A stretch of 64,000 bases of DNA from Caballeronia catudaia. GTDB lineage: Bacteria; Pseudomonadota; Gammaproteobacteria; Burkholderiales; Burkholderiaceae. The position numbers were made by a program, and so were the translations under genes. Under the pieces are notes generated by a model that saw only the letters and a program-made list of their open reading frames with translations, had not been told where the DNA came from and searched no databases. Positions 20,979-28,019 of the stretch are shown here, piece after piece. Location: contig NZ_FCOF02000009.1 in assembly GCF_001544755.2 (NCBI RefSeq), forward strand, positions 183,269 through 247,268. Reading direction: 5' to 3'. Numbering within the stretch: position 1 is the first letter of the stretch; every line of letters begins with the position of its first letter.

Positions 20979-21818
20979 CTAACTGGCCGCATGCGCCGCG
21001 CTCGGCGCATGCGTGCCGCCGATCTCGCGCGTGATGTGCCCGACGCATTCGAGCAGAACGGGCGCGACGTCGCCGATGAGGGTCTCGCGCGGGCATTGAT
21101 GCGCGGCGCCGCCGCAGTTCACCGAGTACCGCTCCCCCGACGGGCCGACAAAGCCGGCCGCCACGGCATTGAGCCCGTGATGCCATTCGCCGAGTGAAGT
21201 CGCGAAGCCGAGACGCAAGGCGTCGTCGATGCCGCGTTGCAAACCGCCCGCGATGGTCGGCCAGTCGTCACCCGATGCGGTCTGAAGACTGCCGATGAGC
21301 GCGTGCCGATCCACCTCCGAAAGCACCGCGAGATATGCCCGTCCGACTGCCGTGCGGCTCAGATCCATGCGGCCACCGACTTCGAGCCGCGAGACCAGTA
21401 CGGCGGATCGCGGACGAATGGCATCGATTACAACCATCTCCAGACGATCGCGCACGGCGAGATGCACGGATAATCCGGTGTGCTCGGCGAGCCTTATGAG
21501 GAACGGGCGCGCCCGGGCGCGAATATCGAAATTGCGCAAGAATCCGTTGCTCAATTCCAGCACGGACGCGGTCAGCACGAAACGCTCGCTGTCCGGCAGA
21601 CGGTGCAGCAGTCCTGCGCCGACGAGTGTCGCGGTGATGCGGGAGATCGTCGGCTTCGGAATGCCGGTCCAGTCGGTCAGCTCACGATTGCTCACGGGCG
21701 CATCGGCGGCGGCGATCCGGCGCAGCACGTCGAGCCCGCGCGCGAGCGCGGTGACTTCCTCGCCGTCCTTCTCGCGGACGCGTTCCCGGGCCGAAGACCG
21801 TTCGATTTGCATAGGCAT
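20979..21818 (-). CDS. IclR-family transcriptional regulator
   Basis: A DNA-binding regulator with an N-terminal winged helix (ALARGLDVLRRIAAADAPVS, WTGIPKPTISRITATLVGAG) and a C-terminal effector domain (LSVHLAVRDRLEMVVIDAIR, LSRTAVGRAYLAVLSE, GLNAVAAGFVGPSGE). IclR proteins usually repress or activate catabolic operons in response to a small acid. The start was placed at 21818 (MPMQIERSSARERV), giving 279 residues; the longer open frame upstream has no family features. No catabolic operon is adjacent; the downstream same-strand genes are the efflux operon, whose control by this protein is only a possibility. Confidence 0.88.
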   Translation of the reverse strand: MPMQIERSSARERVREKDGEEVTALARGLDVLRRIAAADAPVSNRELTDWTGIPKPTISRITATLVGAGLLHRLPDSERFVLTASVLELSNGFLRNFDIRARARPFLIRLAEHTGLSVHLAVRDRLEMVVIDAIRPRSAVLVSRLEVGGRMDLSRTAVGRAYLAVLSEVDRHALIGSLQTASGDDWPTIAGGLQRGIDDALRLGFATSLGEWHHGLNAVAAGFVGPSGERYSVNCGGAAHQCPRETLIGDVAPVLLECVGHITREIGGTHAPSAAHAAS

Positions 21819-21993
21819 TTGTTTTGTGAAACGTCGTTTTGTTTGATGGCTGGCCGCAATTCTACTAGCTCGCATCGCGAAACTTGCAAGCGATGCAAGA
21901 CTTCGCGATAACTTCCATGAGTGACGAAAGTTCTTTTGGCAATGACGCAAGTTGAACGAAACATGGGCACTTGCCCGGACCGCGAAATTTTGC

Positions 21994-22022
21994 TTGACTT
22001 GAGCAGTGATCCCGGAAAAAAT
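21994..22022 (+). promoter_or_regulatory. Candidate sigma-70-type promoter for the small RNA
   Basis: A -35-like TTGACT at 21994-21999 is spaced 17 bp from an AAAAAT -10-like hexamer at 22017-22022. The -10 matches the consensus at four of six positions. Transcription would begin near 22029. Confidence 0.4.
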
Positions 22023-22028
22023 GGAACC

Positions 22029-22163
22029 CAATTTCGAAACCCGAGGCGATGTGCGCGTGTGCGCTTCCCGCTGAGGCTCGACATACCGGCTCTCAGGTTC
22101 TAGCACGGCCCTCGGAATGGCTAGAACTTTTAAGGCGCTACGGAAACGTAGCGCCTTTTTTTT
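22029..22163 (+). ncRNA. Candidate small regulatory RNA, about 135 nt
   Basis: No protein gene ends here, yet there is a textbook plus-strand terminator: a 9-bp perfect stem (22134-22142 with 22147-22155), a GAAA tetraloop and eight U (22156-22163). Just upstream is a second perfect 8-bp hairpin (22097-22104 with 22120-22127) with a 15-base loop. A promoter-like pair sits about 135 bp before the terminator. The layout (promoter, internal stem-loop, U-rich terminator, no open frame with a ribosome-binding site) fits a trans-acting sRNA divergent from the IclR gene. It resembles no family I know. A leaderless micro-ORF or an orphan terminator remains possible. Confidence 0.5.
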
Positions 22164-22270
22164 CGTCCACGCGTTTCGCGAAAAACCTCGGCGCGAATAT
22201 ACCTTTAAGGCGGGGCGAACCGTATTGGCTCGGGACTATCGGGGGAAGGAAAGAGAAGGTCGCGCGAGCA

Positions 22271-22295
22271 GACGCGGCGCGTTGCGCGCCGCGTC
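22271..22295 (-). terminator. Hairpin after the small membrane protein gene
   Basis: A perfect 11-bp stem (22271-22281 with 22285-22295) with a 3-base loop, 6 bp past the stop of the minus-strand gene at 22302. There is no U tract, so termination efficiency is doubtful. Confidence 0.35.
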
Positions 22296-22301
22296 GAAAC
22301 T

Positions 22302-22622
22302 TCAACACATGTTGCTGAACACGCGCGGCGCCCTGAGCAGGCGCTTGCCGCGAACGATCCAATAGATGCTTGCGAACACGAGCAGCAGCGAGGCTGCGAA
22401 CACGATCAGCGGTGAGATCTGTTGCGGCGCCGGGGGGCTCGTCGCGACGAGCAAAGCCGCGAAGAATGCCGCGCCCGCCTGAGAGAAAGAACGGTTCGCG
22501 AGGCTGCGGCGCATGCGGGGCGTGGTGAATCGGGAGACGGGGGCGCGGGTGAAAGGCTCGAACAATATGAAACCCGCGACGAGGGCAACAGCGACATTCA
22601 TGAAAAGCATGGTGCGAGACAT
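22302..22622 (-). CDS. Hypothetical small membrane protein
   Basis: A 106-residue protein with no family I recognise. It has three hydrophobic stretches: one at the N-terminus (MNVAVALVAGFILFEPF), a short one near the middle (AGAAFFAALLVATS) and one before the C-terminus (LIVFAASLLLVFASIYWIV). A basic tail containing RGKRLLRAPR follows. The start is uncertain: ATG codons at 22622, 22610 and 22601 all lack a clear ribosome-binding site. It is isolated, facing the sRNA candidate, and a hairpin follows. Hydrophobicity pattern and codon use argue that it is real. Confidence 0.5.
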   Translation of the reverse strand: MSRTMLFMNVAVALVAGFILFEPFTRAPVSRFTTPRMRRSLANRSFSQAGAAFFAALLVATSPPAPQQISPLIVFAASLLLVFASIYWIVRGKRLLRAPRVFSNMC

Positions 22623-22996
22623 CGTGGAGGCAGGAACGGAGGCGAATATATGCCAAGGCCAAAGCCCGCCAAACCAGAAGTCTCTTAAATGTAGAGGGAA
22701 AATTCTATTTCGGTTCTACGCGAGTGCGCCTTTCCGAATGCCTGCATTGAACGGCCGAATACGGCTGATTTTGGGGAGCCGAGGTTCCCCTGCGATGCAA
22801 GGTTCGGAGTTCGACGTGCTCAGTTGGAGCGACGCGGGATTTCGAACGAAGCATCGCGACGGCAGCGTATGATGTGCGCGAAAACCGAGATGGAATCGCG
22901 CCGCGCGGTCCAGCGTGGGCGGGCGATTTCGCGGAGGTGCGCTCGAACGCGCACGTATCGGCACACACCAGCACGTATCAGGCAGAAGGTAACACC
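22623..22996. other. Gene-free interval, slightly AT-richer than its surroundings
   Basis: This 374-bp stretch precedes the lipoprotein gene at 22997 and probably carries its promoter; a TATGAT hexamer lies near 22867. Short open frames on both strands have no ribosome-binding site or motif. A weak GGGGA/TCCCC hairpin lies around 22775-22795. Confidence 0.45.
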
Positions 22997-23455
22997 ATGC
23001 AGATGACTCACATGACCCGTATCGCCTTGGCGTTCACGGCGCTCGGCGTACTCGCCGCGTGCGAGAAACACGACGCAACCGCGGGACAGGCCGCGAGCGC
23101 GCTCAACAACATCGCGAGCCAGACCAGCCAGAAGTTCGATAAGGCGGCGAGCTACGTCGGCCAGAAGGTCGATGCGGCGAAGCAGTCGGCGCAGCAGAAC
23201 ATGGACAACGCCGGCTCGATGCCCGATGTATCCGCGAGCGGCGTTGCCGCGACGGCCCGGTCTAATTTCGACAACGCGGCGAGCGCGACGAATGCCGCGA
23301 TCAACAACGCCGCGAGCGCCACCGGCGCAGGCTTGCAGTCGGCCGGGCGAAAGCTGCAGGAGTGGTCCGCGCAGGGCGGCGCGTCGAATACGCAACCGGG
23401 TGCGGCCAGCCCATCGGCCGATAGCAGCGGCGCGCGCACGGAAATGGACAAATAG
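22997..23455 (+). CDS. Ala/Asn/Ser-rich lipoprotein of unknown function
   Basis: A 152-residue predicted lipoprotein. The start at 22997 is chosen because AGAAGGT lies 7 bp upstream and because it gives a proper signal peptide (MTRIALAFTALGVLAAC) with an LAAC lipobox. The mature part is low complexity: QTSQKFDKAASYVGQKVDAA, then runs such as NAASATNAAINNAASATGAG, and a Ser/Gly/Pro tail. The heptad-like Ala spacing suggests long amphipathic helices. It is not in an obvious operon; the MscS-type channel gene follows 139 bp later. Confidence 0.75.
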   Translation: MQMTHMTRIALAFTALGVLAACEKHDATAGQAASALNNIASQTSQKFDKAASYVGQKVDAAKQSAQQNMDNAGSMPDVSASGVAATARSNFDNAASATNAAINNAASATGAGLQSAGRKLQEWSAQGGASNTQPGAASPSADSSGARTEMDK

Positions 23456-23594
23456 CGCGCCTTGCGACGCGCATCGCGGCGCAGTCCCGCCTGAAAGACC
23501 TGCGCACGGACGCTTAACATTCGGTTACGTCCGCGTTGGGCGGGCGTCTCGCCACAGCCGCTAAACTGGCGGTCTTTCAGAAATCGAGACCGTT

Positions 23595-26255
23595 ATGAAG
23601 TCACGCAACCTCGCGCAGCAACGCGCGTGGGCGTCAGTCGCGATGTCCTGGATGGCGGCGCTCGCGCTGGTCGGCGCCGCGCTCGCGCGCTTCTGTGCGC
23701 GCCACGCTTTGCACGCGTTTTCGCTTGGTCTTCCGACAGTGCTGGCCGCGTCGATCGCGCTCGCGGCGCCCGCCGCCCACGCGGCGCCCGCACTCACGCT
23801 GCCTACTTTCCAGGAACTGATCACGCCGGCTGCGCCTGCATCCGCACCGGACGCGGCGTCGGGGGCGGATGCCCCCGCCATGTCCGATGCCGAGATGGTG
23901 CGCTCGCTCGACAACATCATCACGACGCTCGACAGCGACAAGCAGCGCGCGGCGCTCGTCGCGCAACTGAAGCATCTGCGCGATGCCAAGCGCGCCGCCG
24001 ATGCCGCCGCGCCCGCCTCCGGCGCCGCCGCCATCGACGGCACGGCAAGCGGCACGCACGCGACAGGCGCCGCGCCGGCCTCGACGACATCGTCGGTGGT
24101 GGCGACGATCGCGCAGAACGCGGGCCTGCTCGGTGCGATCGCGTCGGCGCTCACCAACATCGAAGCCGACGTGAAGCGCGGCAAGACGCCGATCGCGTAT
24201 TGGGGCGGACGCCTCAACGCGGCCGGCAACGAGCTCTTCACGATCGTCACGAGCCAGAGCCGCGAGTCGTTCGGCCGCACGCTATTCAACTTCTTCGCGA
24301 TGCTCCTCGGCTGGGGTGCGTGCGCGTTCGTGCTCGTCTATATTCAGCGGCGCGTGCAGGCGCGTTACGGCATCGACACCGGTCTGCATTCGAATCCGAC
24401 CACGCGCGAACTGCTGCTCTTCACGCTGCGCCGCGTGGCGCCGTATCTCTTCGCGTTCCTCGCGGCGTTGACCTTCACGCATTACATGCCGCTGTCGCTC
24501 GGGCGCACATTGGCGATGGTCGCCGCCTATGCGATGGTCGCGGGCGCGGTGTTCTCCGCGATCTGTCTCATCATGTTTTCGCTGTTCGGCTCGGCGCACC
24601 GTCGCGTGGCGGTGAACGTGCTGATCATTCGCGCGCGGCGTTTGCTGTTTCTGATCGGCACGCTCGGCGCGCTCGGCGACGCCGCCGCCAATTACGATGT
24701 CGCGCAGCAGCTCGGCTCCAATCTCGCCGCGCTCATCTCGACCTGCGCGAACATGGGCGCGGCGGGCCTCACCGCGTATTTCGCGCTCGCGTTCCAGCGG
24801 CCCGTCGCGCATCTGATCAGAAGCCGCTCCTACGAGCAGCGCAACACGCGCAAGGCCGCGACCGAGACCTTCGAAGTGGTCGCGTCGCTGTGGCAGTTGC
24901 CGCTCCTTTTGCTCGCGTCGGCGTCGGTGGTGGCGACGCTGATGGGCATCGGCACGTCGGAGAACGTCTTGCAGATGGCGATCGCGACCGCGGGCTTGCT
25001 CGTCGTCGGGTTCTTTCTGTCGGCGATCGTCGTGCGCATCACGCGGCCCAAGTCGAGAAGGCCGCGCCGCCAGTCGGCCTATGTGCGCAGGCTCGTCAAG
25101 TTCGTCGGCACGATGATCGTGGTCGGCATATGGCTCGTGTTTCTCGAACTGTCGTCGCGCTTCTGGGGCTTCTCGCTCGCGCACATGGCGGAAGAGAGCG
25201 TCGCCGCGCGCGGCATCACGCGCGCGGTCGCGATGATCTTGCTGACGTTCTTCGTCGTGTGGCTGATCTGGATTCTGATCGATACGGGCATTCAGGAAGC
25301 GCTACGCCCGGATGCCGCGCGGCGCGGCGGGCGTGGTCCGAGCATGCGCGCGCGCACCATGCTGCCGCTCGTGCGCAACGTCGTGTTCGTGTTCCTGCTG
25401 ACGGTCGCGGCGATCGTCACGGCCGCGAACCTCGGCCTCAACGTGACGCCGCTGCTCGCGGGCGCGGGCGTGATCGGTCTCGCGGTCGGCTTCGGCGCGC
25501 AGTCGCTCGTCGCGGATCTGATCACGGGGCTTTTCATCATCATCGAGGACACGATTTCCGTCGGCGATTCGATCGAGGTCGAGGGTGGCCACGCGGGCAT
25601 CGTCGAAAGCCTGACGATCCGCACGGTGCGCCTGCGCGACGGCCAGGGCGCGATCCACGCGATCCCGTTCTCGCAGATCAAGACGGTGAAGAACCTGTCG
25701 CGCGATTTCGCATACGCCGTGTTCGAAGTGCGCGTGCCTTTCTCCGCCGACATCGATGAAGTCACGCAGATGATCCACGAAGTCGGCGCCGATCTGATGG
25801 CCGATTTCCGCTATCGGCTCGAAATGCTCGGGCCGGTCGAAGTCTGGGGCCTCGACCGCTTCGATCCGAACTGGATGGTCGTAAAAGGGCAGATCAAGAC
25901 GCGGCCGCTGCAGCAATGGAGCGTTGCGCGGGCGTTCAACCTGCGCATCAAGCGCAAGATGGACGAAGCCGGCATGGAGATTCCGGTGCCGCAAATGCAC
26001 GTGCAGATGACGCGCGAGGCGATGTCCGGCGCCGACGCCGAAGGACGCGCGCGCCGCATCTGGACGGGCGAGGCTCCGGCGCCCGTGGAGTCCATGCAGG
26101 ACGAAGAGGAACTGGCGATCGGTCCGGAGTCTGCACGCATGCGGGCCGCGGCGCGCGATGTGTCGCACGAGCCGCAGCCGGCGCCGCCGCCGACCGATCA
26201 ATCGGTGCAGATTCCGCCGCAGATTCCGACCGCGTCCGAGCCGGGCAAGGGCTGA
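23595..26255 (+). CDS. MscS-family mechanosensitive channel, YbiO-like
   Basis: An 886-residue member of the large MscS group (YbiO type), which opens under membrane tension to release solutes. A signal-like N-terminus ends near AAPAAHAAPALTL. A periplasmic region with an Ala/Pro-rich linker follows, then about ten membrane helices. The conserved MscS pore and beta domain come last (TPLLAGAGVIGLAVGFGAQS, LITGLFIIIEDTISVGDSIE, IHAIPFSQIKTVKNLSRDFA). The C-terminal tail after about residue 800 is Pro/Glu-rich and probably cytoplasmic and disordered. It stands alone. Confidence 0.9.
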   Translation: MKSRNLAQQRAWASVAMSWMAALALVGAALARFCARHALHAFSLGLPTVLAASIALAAPAAHAAPALTLPTFQELITPAAPASAPDAASGADAPAMSDAEMVRSLDNIITTLDSDKQRAALVAQLKHLRDAKRAADAAAPASGAAAIDGTASGTHATGAAPASTTSSVVATIAQNAGLLGAIASALTNIEADVKRGKTPIAYWGGRLNAAGNELFTIVTSQSRESFGRTLFNFFAMLLGWGACAFVLVYIQRRVQARYGIDTGLHSNPTTRELLLFTLRRVAPYLFAFLAALTFTHYMPLSLGRTLAMVAAYAMVAGAVFSAICLIMFSLFGSAHRRVAVNVLIIRARRLLFLIGTLGALGDAAANYDVAQQLGSNLAALISTCANMGAAGLTAYFALAFQRPVAHLIRSRSYEQRNTRKAATETFEVVASLWQLPLLLLASASVVATLMGIGTSENVLQMAIATAGLLVVGFFLSAIVVRITRPKSRRPRRQSAYVRRLVKFVGTMIVVGIWLVFLELSSRFWGFSLAHMAEESVAARGITRAVAMILLTFFVVWLIWILIDTGIQEALRPDAARRGGRGPSMRARTMLPLVRNVVFVFLLTVAAIVTAANLGLNVTPLLAGAGVIGLAVGFGAQSLVADLITGLFIIIEDTISVGDSIEVEGGHAGIVESLTIRTVRLRDGQGAIHAIPFSQIKTVKNLSRDFAYAVFEVRVPFSADIDEVTQMIHEVGADLMADFRYRLEMLGPVEVWGLDRFDPNWMVVKGQIKTRPLQQWSVARAFNLRIKRKMDEAGMEIPVPQMHVQMTREAMSGADAEGRARRIWTGEAPAPVESMQDEEELAIGPESARMRAAARDVSHEPQPAPPPTDQSVQIPPQIPTASEPGKG

Positions 26256-26271
26256 GCGGCGGTTCGCGTCG

Positions 26272-26856
26272 TTACGCCGCGAGCAGATCGTTGACGTGCG
26301 TGGCGATCTGCGCGCCCGCGACGCCATAGATATGCAGGGACACGGCGCGCGCGGCGGCATCGTCGGGATTGCCGAGCTGGTGGATCGCGCTGCGTCCTGC
26401 ATCCACGAAAGACACTGCGCCCGGCGGACGGGGGTGCCGCCGCGTTTCGATCGCGCGATGCTCGAGCGTATCCCAGCGATAAAGCGTTTCTTCGAGCGTG
26501 CCTTCGATGACTGCATAGCCGCACCATGTCCGATGCCCATGCACCGGGCTCGCTTGCCCCGGCTCCCAGACGAGCGCGGCGATCGCATAGCGATTGAGCG
26601 GATCGGCGGCGAGCAGATGCCGGCAATACACTTGCGGATTGCTTACGCGCTGATCCGGCCGCAGCAGGCCAGGAGCTGCGATCGCGCGTTGCAGCGCGAG
26701 GCGCACGCGCTGTCCGAATGACGCTTGCGGCGCGGTTTCGGCGGCTTCGAAAGCCGCATCGATTTCGCTGCACAACTGTTCGAGCGCCGCGCTCCGATTG
26801 CCGCCGGAAGCGCGGAAAAAGGGCCGCGTCGGGCGGCTGACATGTTCGGGTCGCAT
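26272..26856 (-). CDS. Cysteine dioxygenase-type thiol dioxygenase
   Basis: A cupin-fold iron enzyme of 194 residues that oxidises a thiol such as cysteine (to its sulfinate) or 3-mercaptopropionate. The metal-binding HxH is in SPVHGHRTWCGYAVIEGTL, a further His is in AIHQLGN, and the family Ser-His-Tyr triad is SLHIYG. Sequence alone does not settle the substrate. It is divergent from an Lrp/AsnC regulator across an AT-rich 127-bp intergenic region, an arrangement that strongly suggests amino-acid-responsive control. Confidence 0.87.
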   Translation of the reverse strand: MRPEHVSRPTRPFFRASGGNRSAALEQLCSEIDAAFEAAETAPQASFGQRVRLALQRAIAAPGLLRPDQRVSNPQVYCRHLLAADPLNRYAIAALVWEPGQASPVHGHRTWCGYAVIEGTLEETLYRWDTLEHRAIETRRHPRPPGAVSFVDAGRSAIHQLGNPDDAAARAVSLHIYGVAGAQIATHVNDLLAA

Positions 26857-26983
26857 AGTGAAAGGGCCGTCTCTTCGTTGTTATCTGATCGGCTCATTTA
26901 TACCGGCTTGCCTCCAGAATTAGTTTCCATATAATTCCGCTCGGATATCCAGAAATAGAATAATTTCCTACAAGGGGTGCAGC
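26857..26983. promoter_or_regulatory. Divergent promoter region between thiol dioxygenase and Lrp-type regulator
   Basis: 127 bp, clearly AT-richer than the flanks. It contains the palindrome GGATATCC (26943-26950) and several AT-rich repeats of the form AATTnnTTTCC around 26917-26970, as expected for Lrp-type binding. The exact operator was not defined. Confidence 0.45.
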
Positions 26984-27457
26984 ATGGGAATGGACCTCAT
27001 CGACCGCAAACTGCTCGAATTGCTGCAGAACGACGTGACGATGCCCATCGCGGAGCTCGCGCAACGTGTGAATCTGTCGCAGACGCCGTGCTGGAAGCGC
27101 GTCCAGCGGCTGAAGGAGACGGGCGTGATTCGCGCGCAAGTGGCGCTGTGCGATCCGAAGAAGCTGGGCGTGGGCACGACGGTGTTCGTCGCGGTGCGAA
27201 CGAACCAGCACACGCAAACGTGGGCGGAAGATTTCACGCGCGCGGTGCGCGATATTCCGGAAGTGGTCGAGGTGTACCGGATGAGCGGCGAGACCGATTA
27301 TCTGCTTCGCGTCGTCGTCTCCGATATCGACGACTACGATCGCGTGTACAAGCAGCTCATTCGCGCGGTGCCGCTCTATGACGTGAGCTCGAGTTTCGCG
27401 ATGGAGCAGATCAAATATTCGACGGCGCTGCCGGTGAGGCCGGCGCTGCAGCCTTGA
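26984..27457 (+). CDS. Lrp/AsnC-family transcriptional regulator
   Basis: A 157-residue regulator with an N-terminal helix-turn-helix (LIDRKLLELLQNDVTMPIAE, RVNLSQTPCWKRVQRLKETG) and a C-terminal RAM ligand-binding domain (VVEVYRMSGETDYLLRVVVS, YKQLIRAVPLYDVSSSFAM). Lrp-type proteins form octamers and respond to amino acids. Its divergent partner is a cysteine dioxygenase-like gene, so cysteine or a related thiol amino acid is a likely effector (inference). The AAGGGGTGC sequence before the ATG provides a ribosome-binding site. Confidence 0.93.
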   Translation: MGMDLIDRKLLELLQNDVTMPIAELAQRVNLSQTPCWKRVQRLKETGVIRAQVALCDPKKLGVGTTVFVAVRTNQHTQTWAEDFTRAVRDIPEVVEVYRMSGETDYLLRVVVSDIDDYDRVYKQLIRAVPLYDVSSSFAMEQIKYSTALPVRPALQP

Positions 27458-27792
27458 GTTTCGGGTTTTCGTTTTCCAGATCGCGTGAAAGAAAGCCGCC
27501 CGGGCGGGCGGCGCAACGCGTCCGGTCACTAGGTATTCCGGCCTTGCCCCTTGCAGCGCGGCCGGAATCGAACGCGCATGGAATCGTGAATAGTATGGTC
27601 ATGCCGACGACCGGCGTTCAAGCGCGACGGTGCAGCAGAGAATTTCGCGCGAGATGGGCGGGGATTGCAACGACATTGGATCGACGCTTTGCGAAACGAA
27701 TGAACCGGGGAATGCGAGGCCCGCAAACCAACTGAAAACGAATCCGCGTAGCATGTCGGATCTTTTTCCGAAATCGCCTCACGAACCATTTC
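27458..27792. other. Gene-free interval after the Lrp-type regulator
   Basis: 335 bp. A 7-bp GC hairpin (27496-27502 with 27507-27513) lies about 40 bp past the lrp-like stop; its only pyrimidine tract is on the minus strand, so its role is unclear. No coding frame with support was seen. Confidence 0.45.
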
Positions 27793-28014
27793 ATGACCCA
27801 CGACCCTCGCGACCCTCGCCGCCCGCACGGCTCGCCCAGAAAAAACCCGACGCGCGCCGTCAGCGTGTTCATCGTCGTGGTGATTTTGATCGTGATCGGC
27901 ACGGTCCTCTTCAACGCGATCCGCGACAAACGCGAATTCGATCGGCAAGACGCGCAACCGTCCGCCGCCAGCGACGTGCGTCCCGCCGTGCCCGCGTTCG
28001 GCGCGTCGCAGTAA
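27793..28014 (+). CDS. Hypothetical single-pass membrane protein
   Basis: A 73-residue protein of unknown function: a basic, proline-rich N-terminus (MTHDPRDPRRPHGSPRKNP), one strong membrane helix (AVSVFIVVVILIVIGTVLF) and a polar C-terminal tail. Topology by the positive-inside rule is N-in. It ends 5 bp before the convergent FUSC gene. The helix and codon bias suggest that it is expressed. Confidence 0.6.
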   Translation: MTHDPRDPRRPHGSPRKNPTRAVSVFIVVVILIVIGTVLFNAIRDKREFDRQDAQPSAASDVRPAVPAFGASQ

Positions 28015-28019
28015 CGCCT

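Noticed and set aside
21805..21840. Palindromic operator (AAACG-T-CGTTT) upstream of the IclR-type gene
   Set aside because: Arms of only 5 bp and no second copy; too weak to call as an operator.
27496..27513. Terminator for the Lrp-type gene
   Set aside because: The hairpin has no U tract on the plus strand; the pyrimidine run lies on the other strand, where no gene ends.
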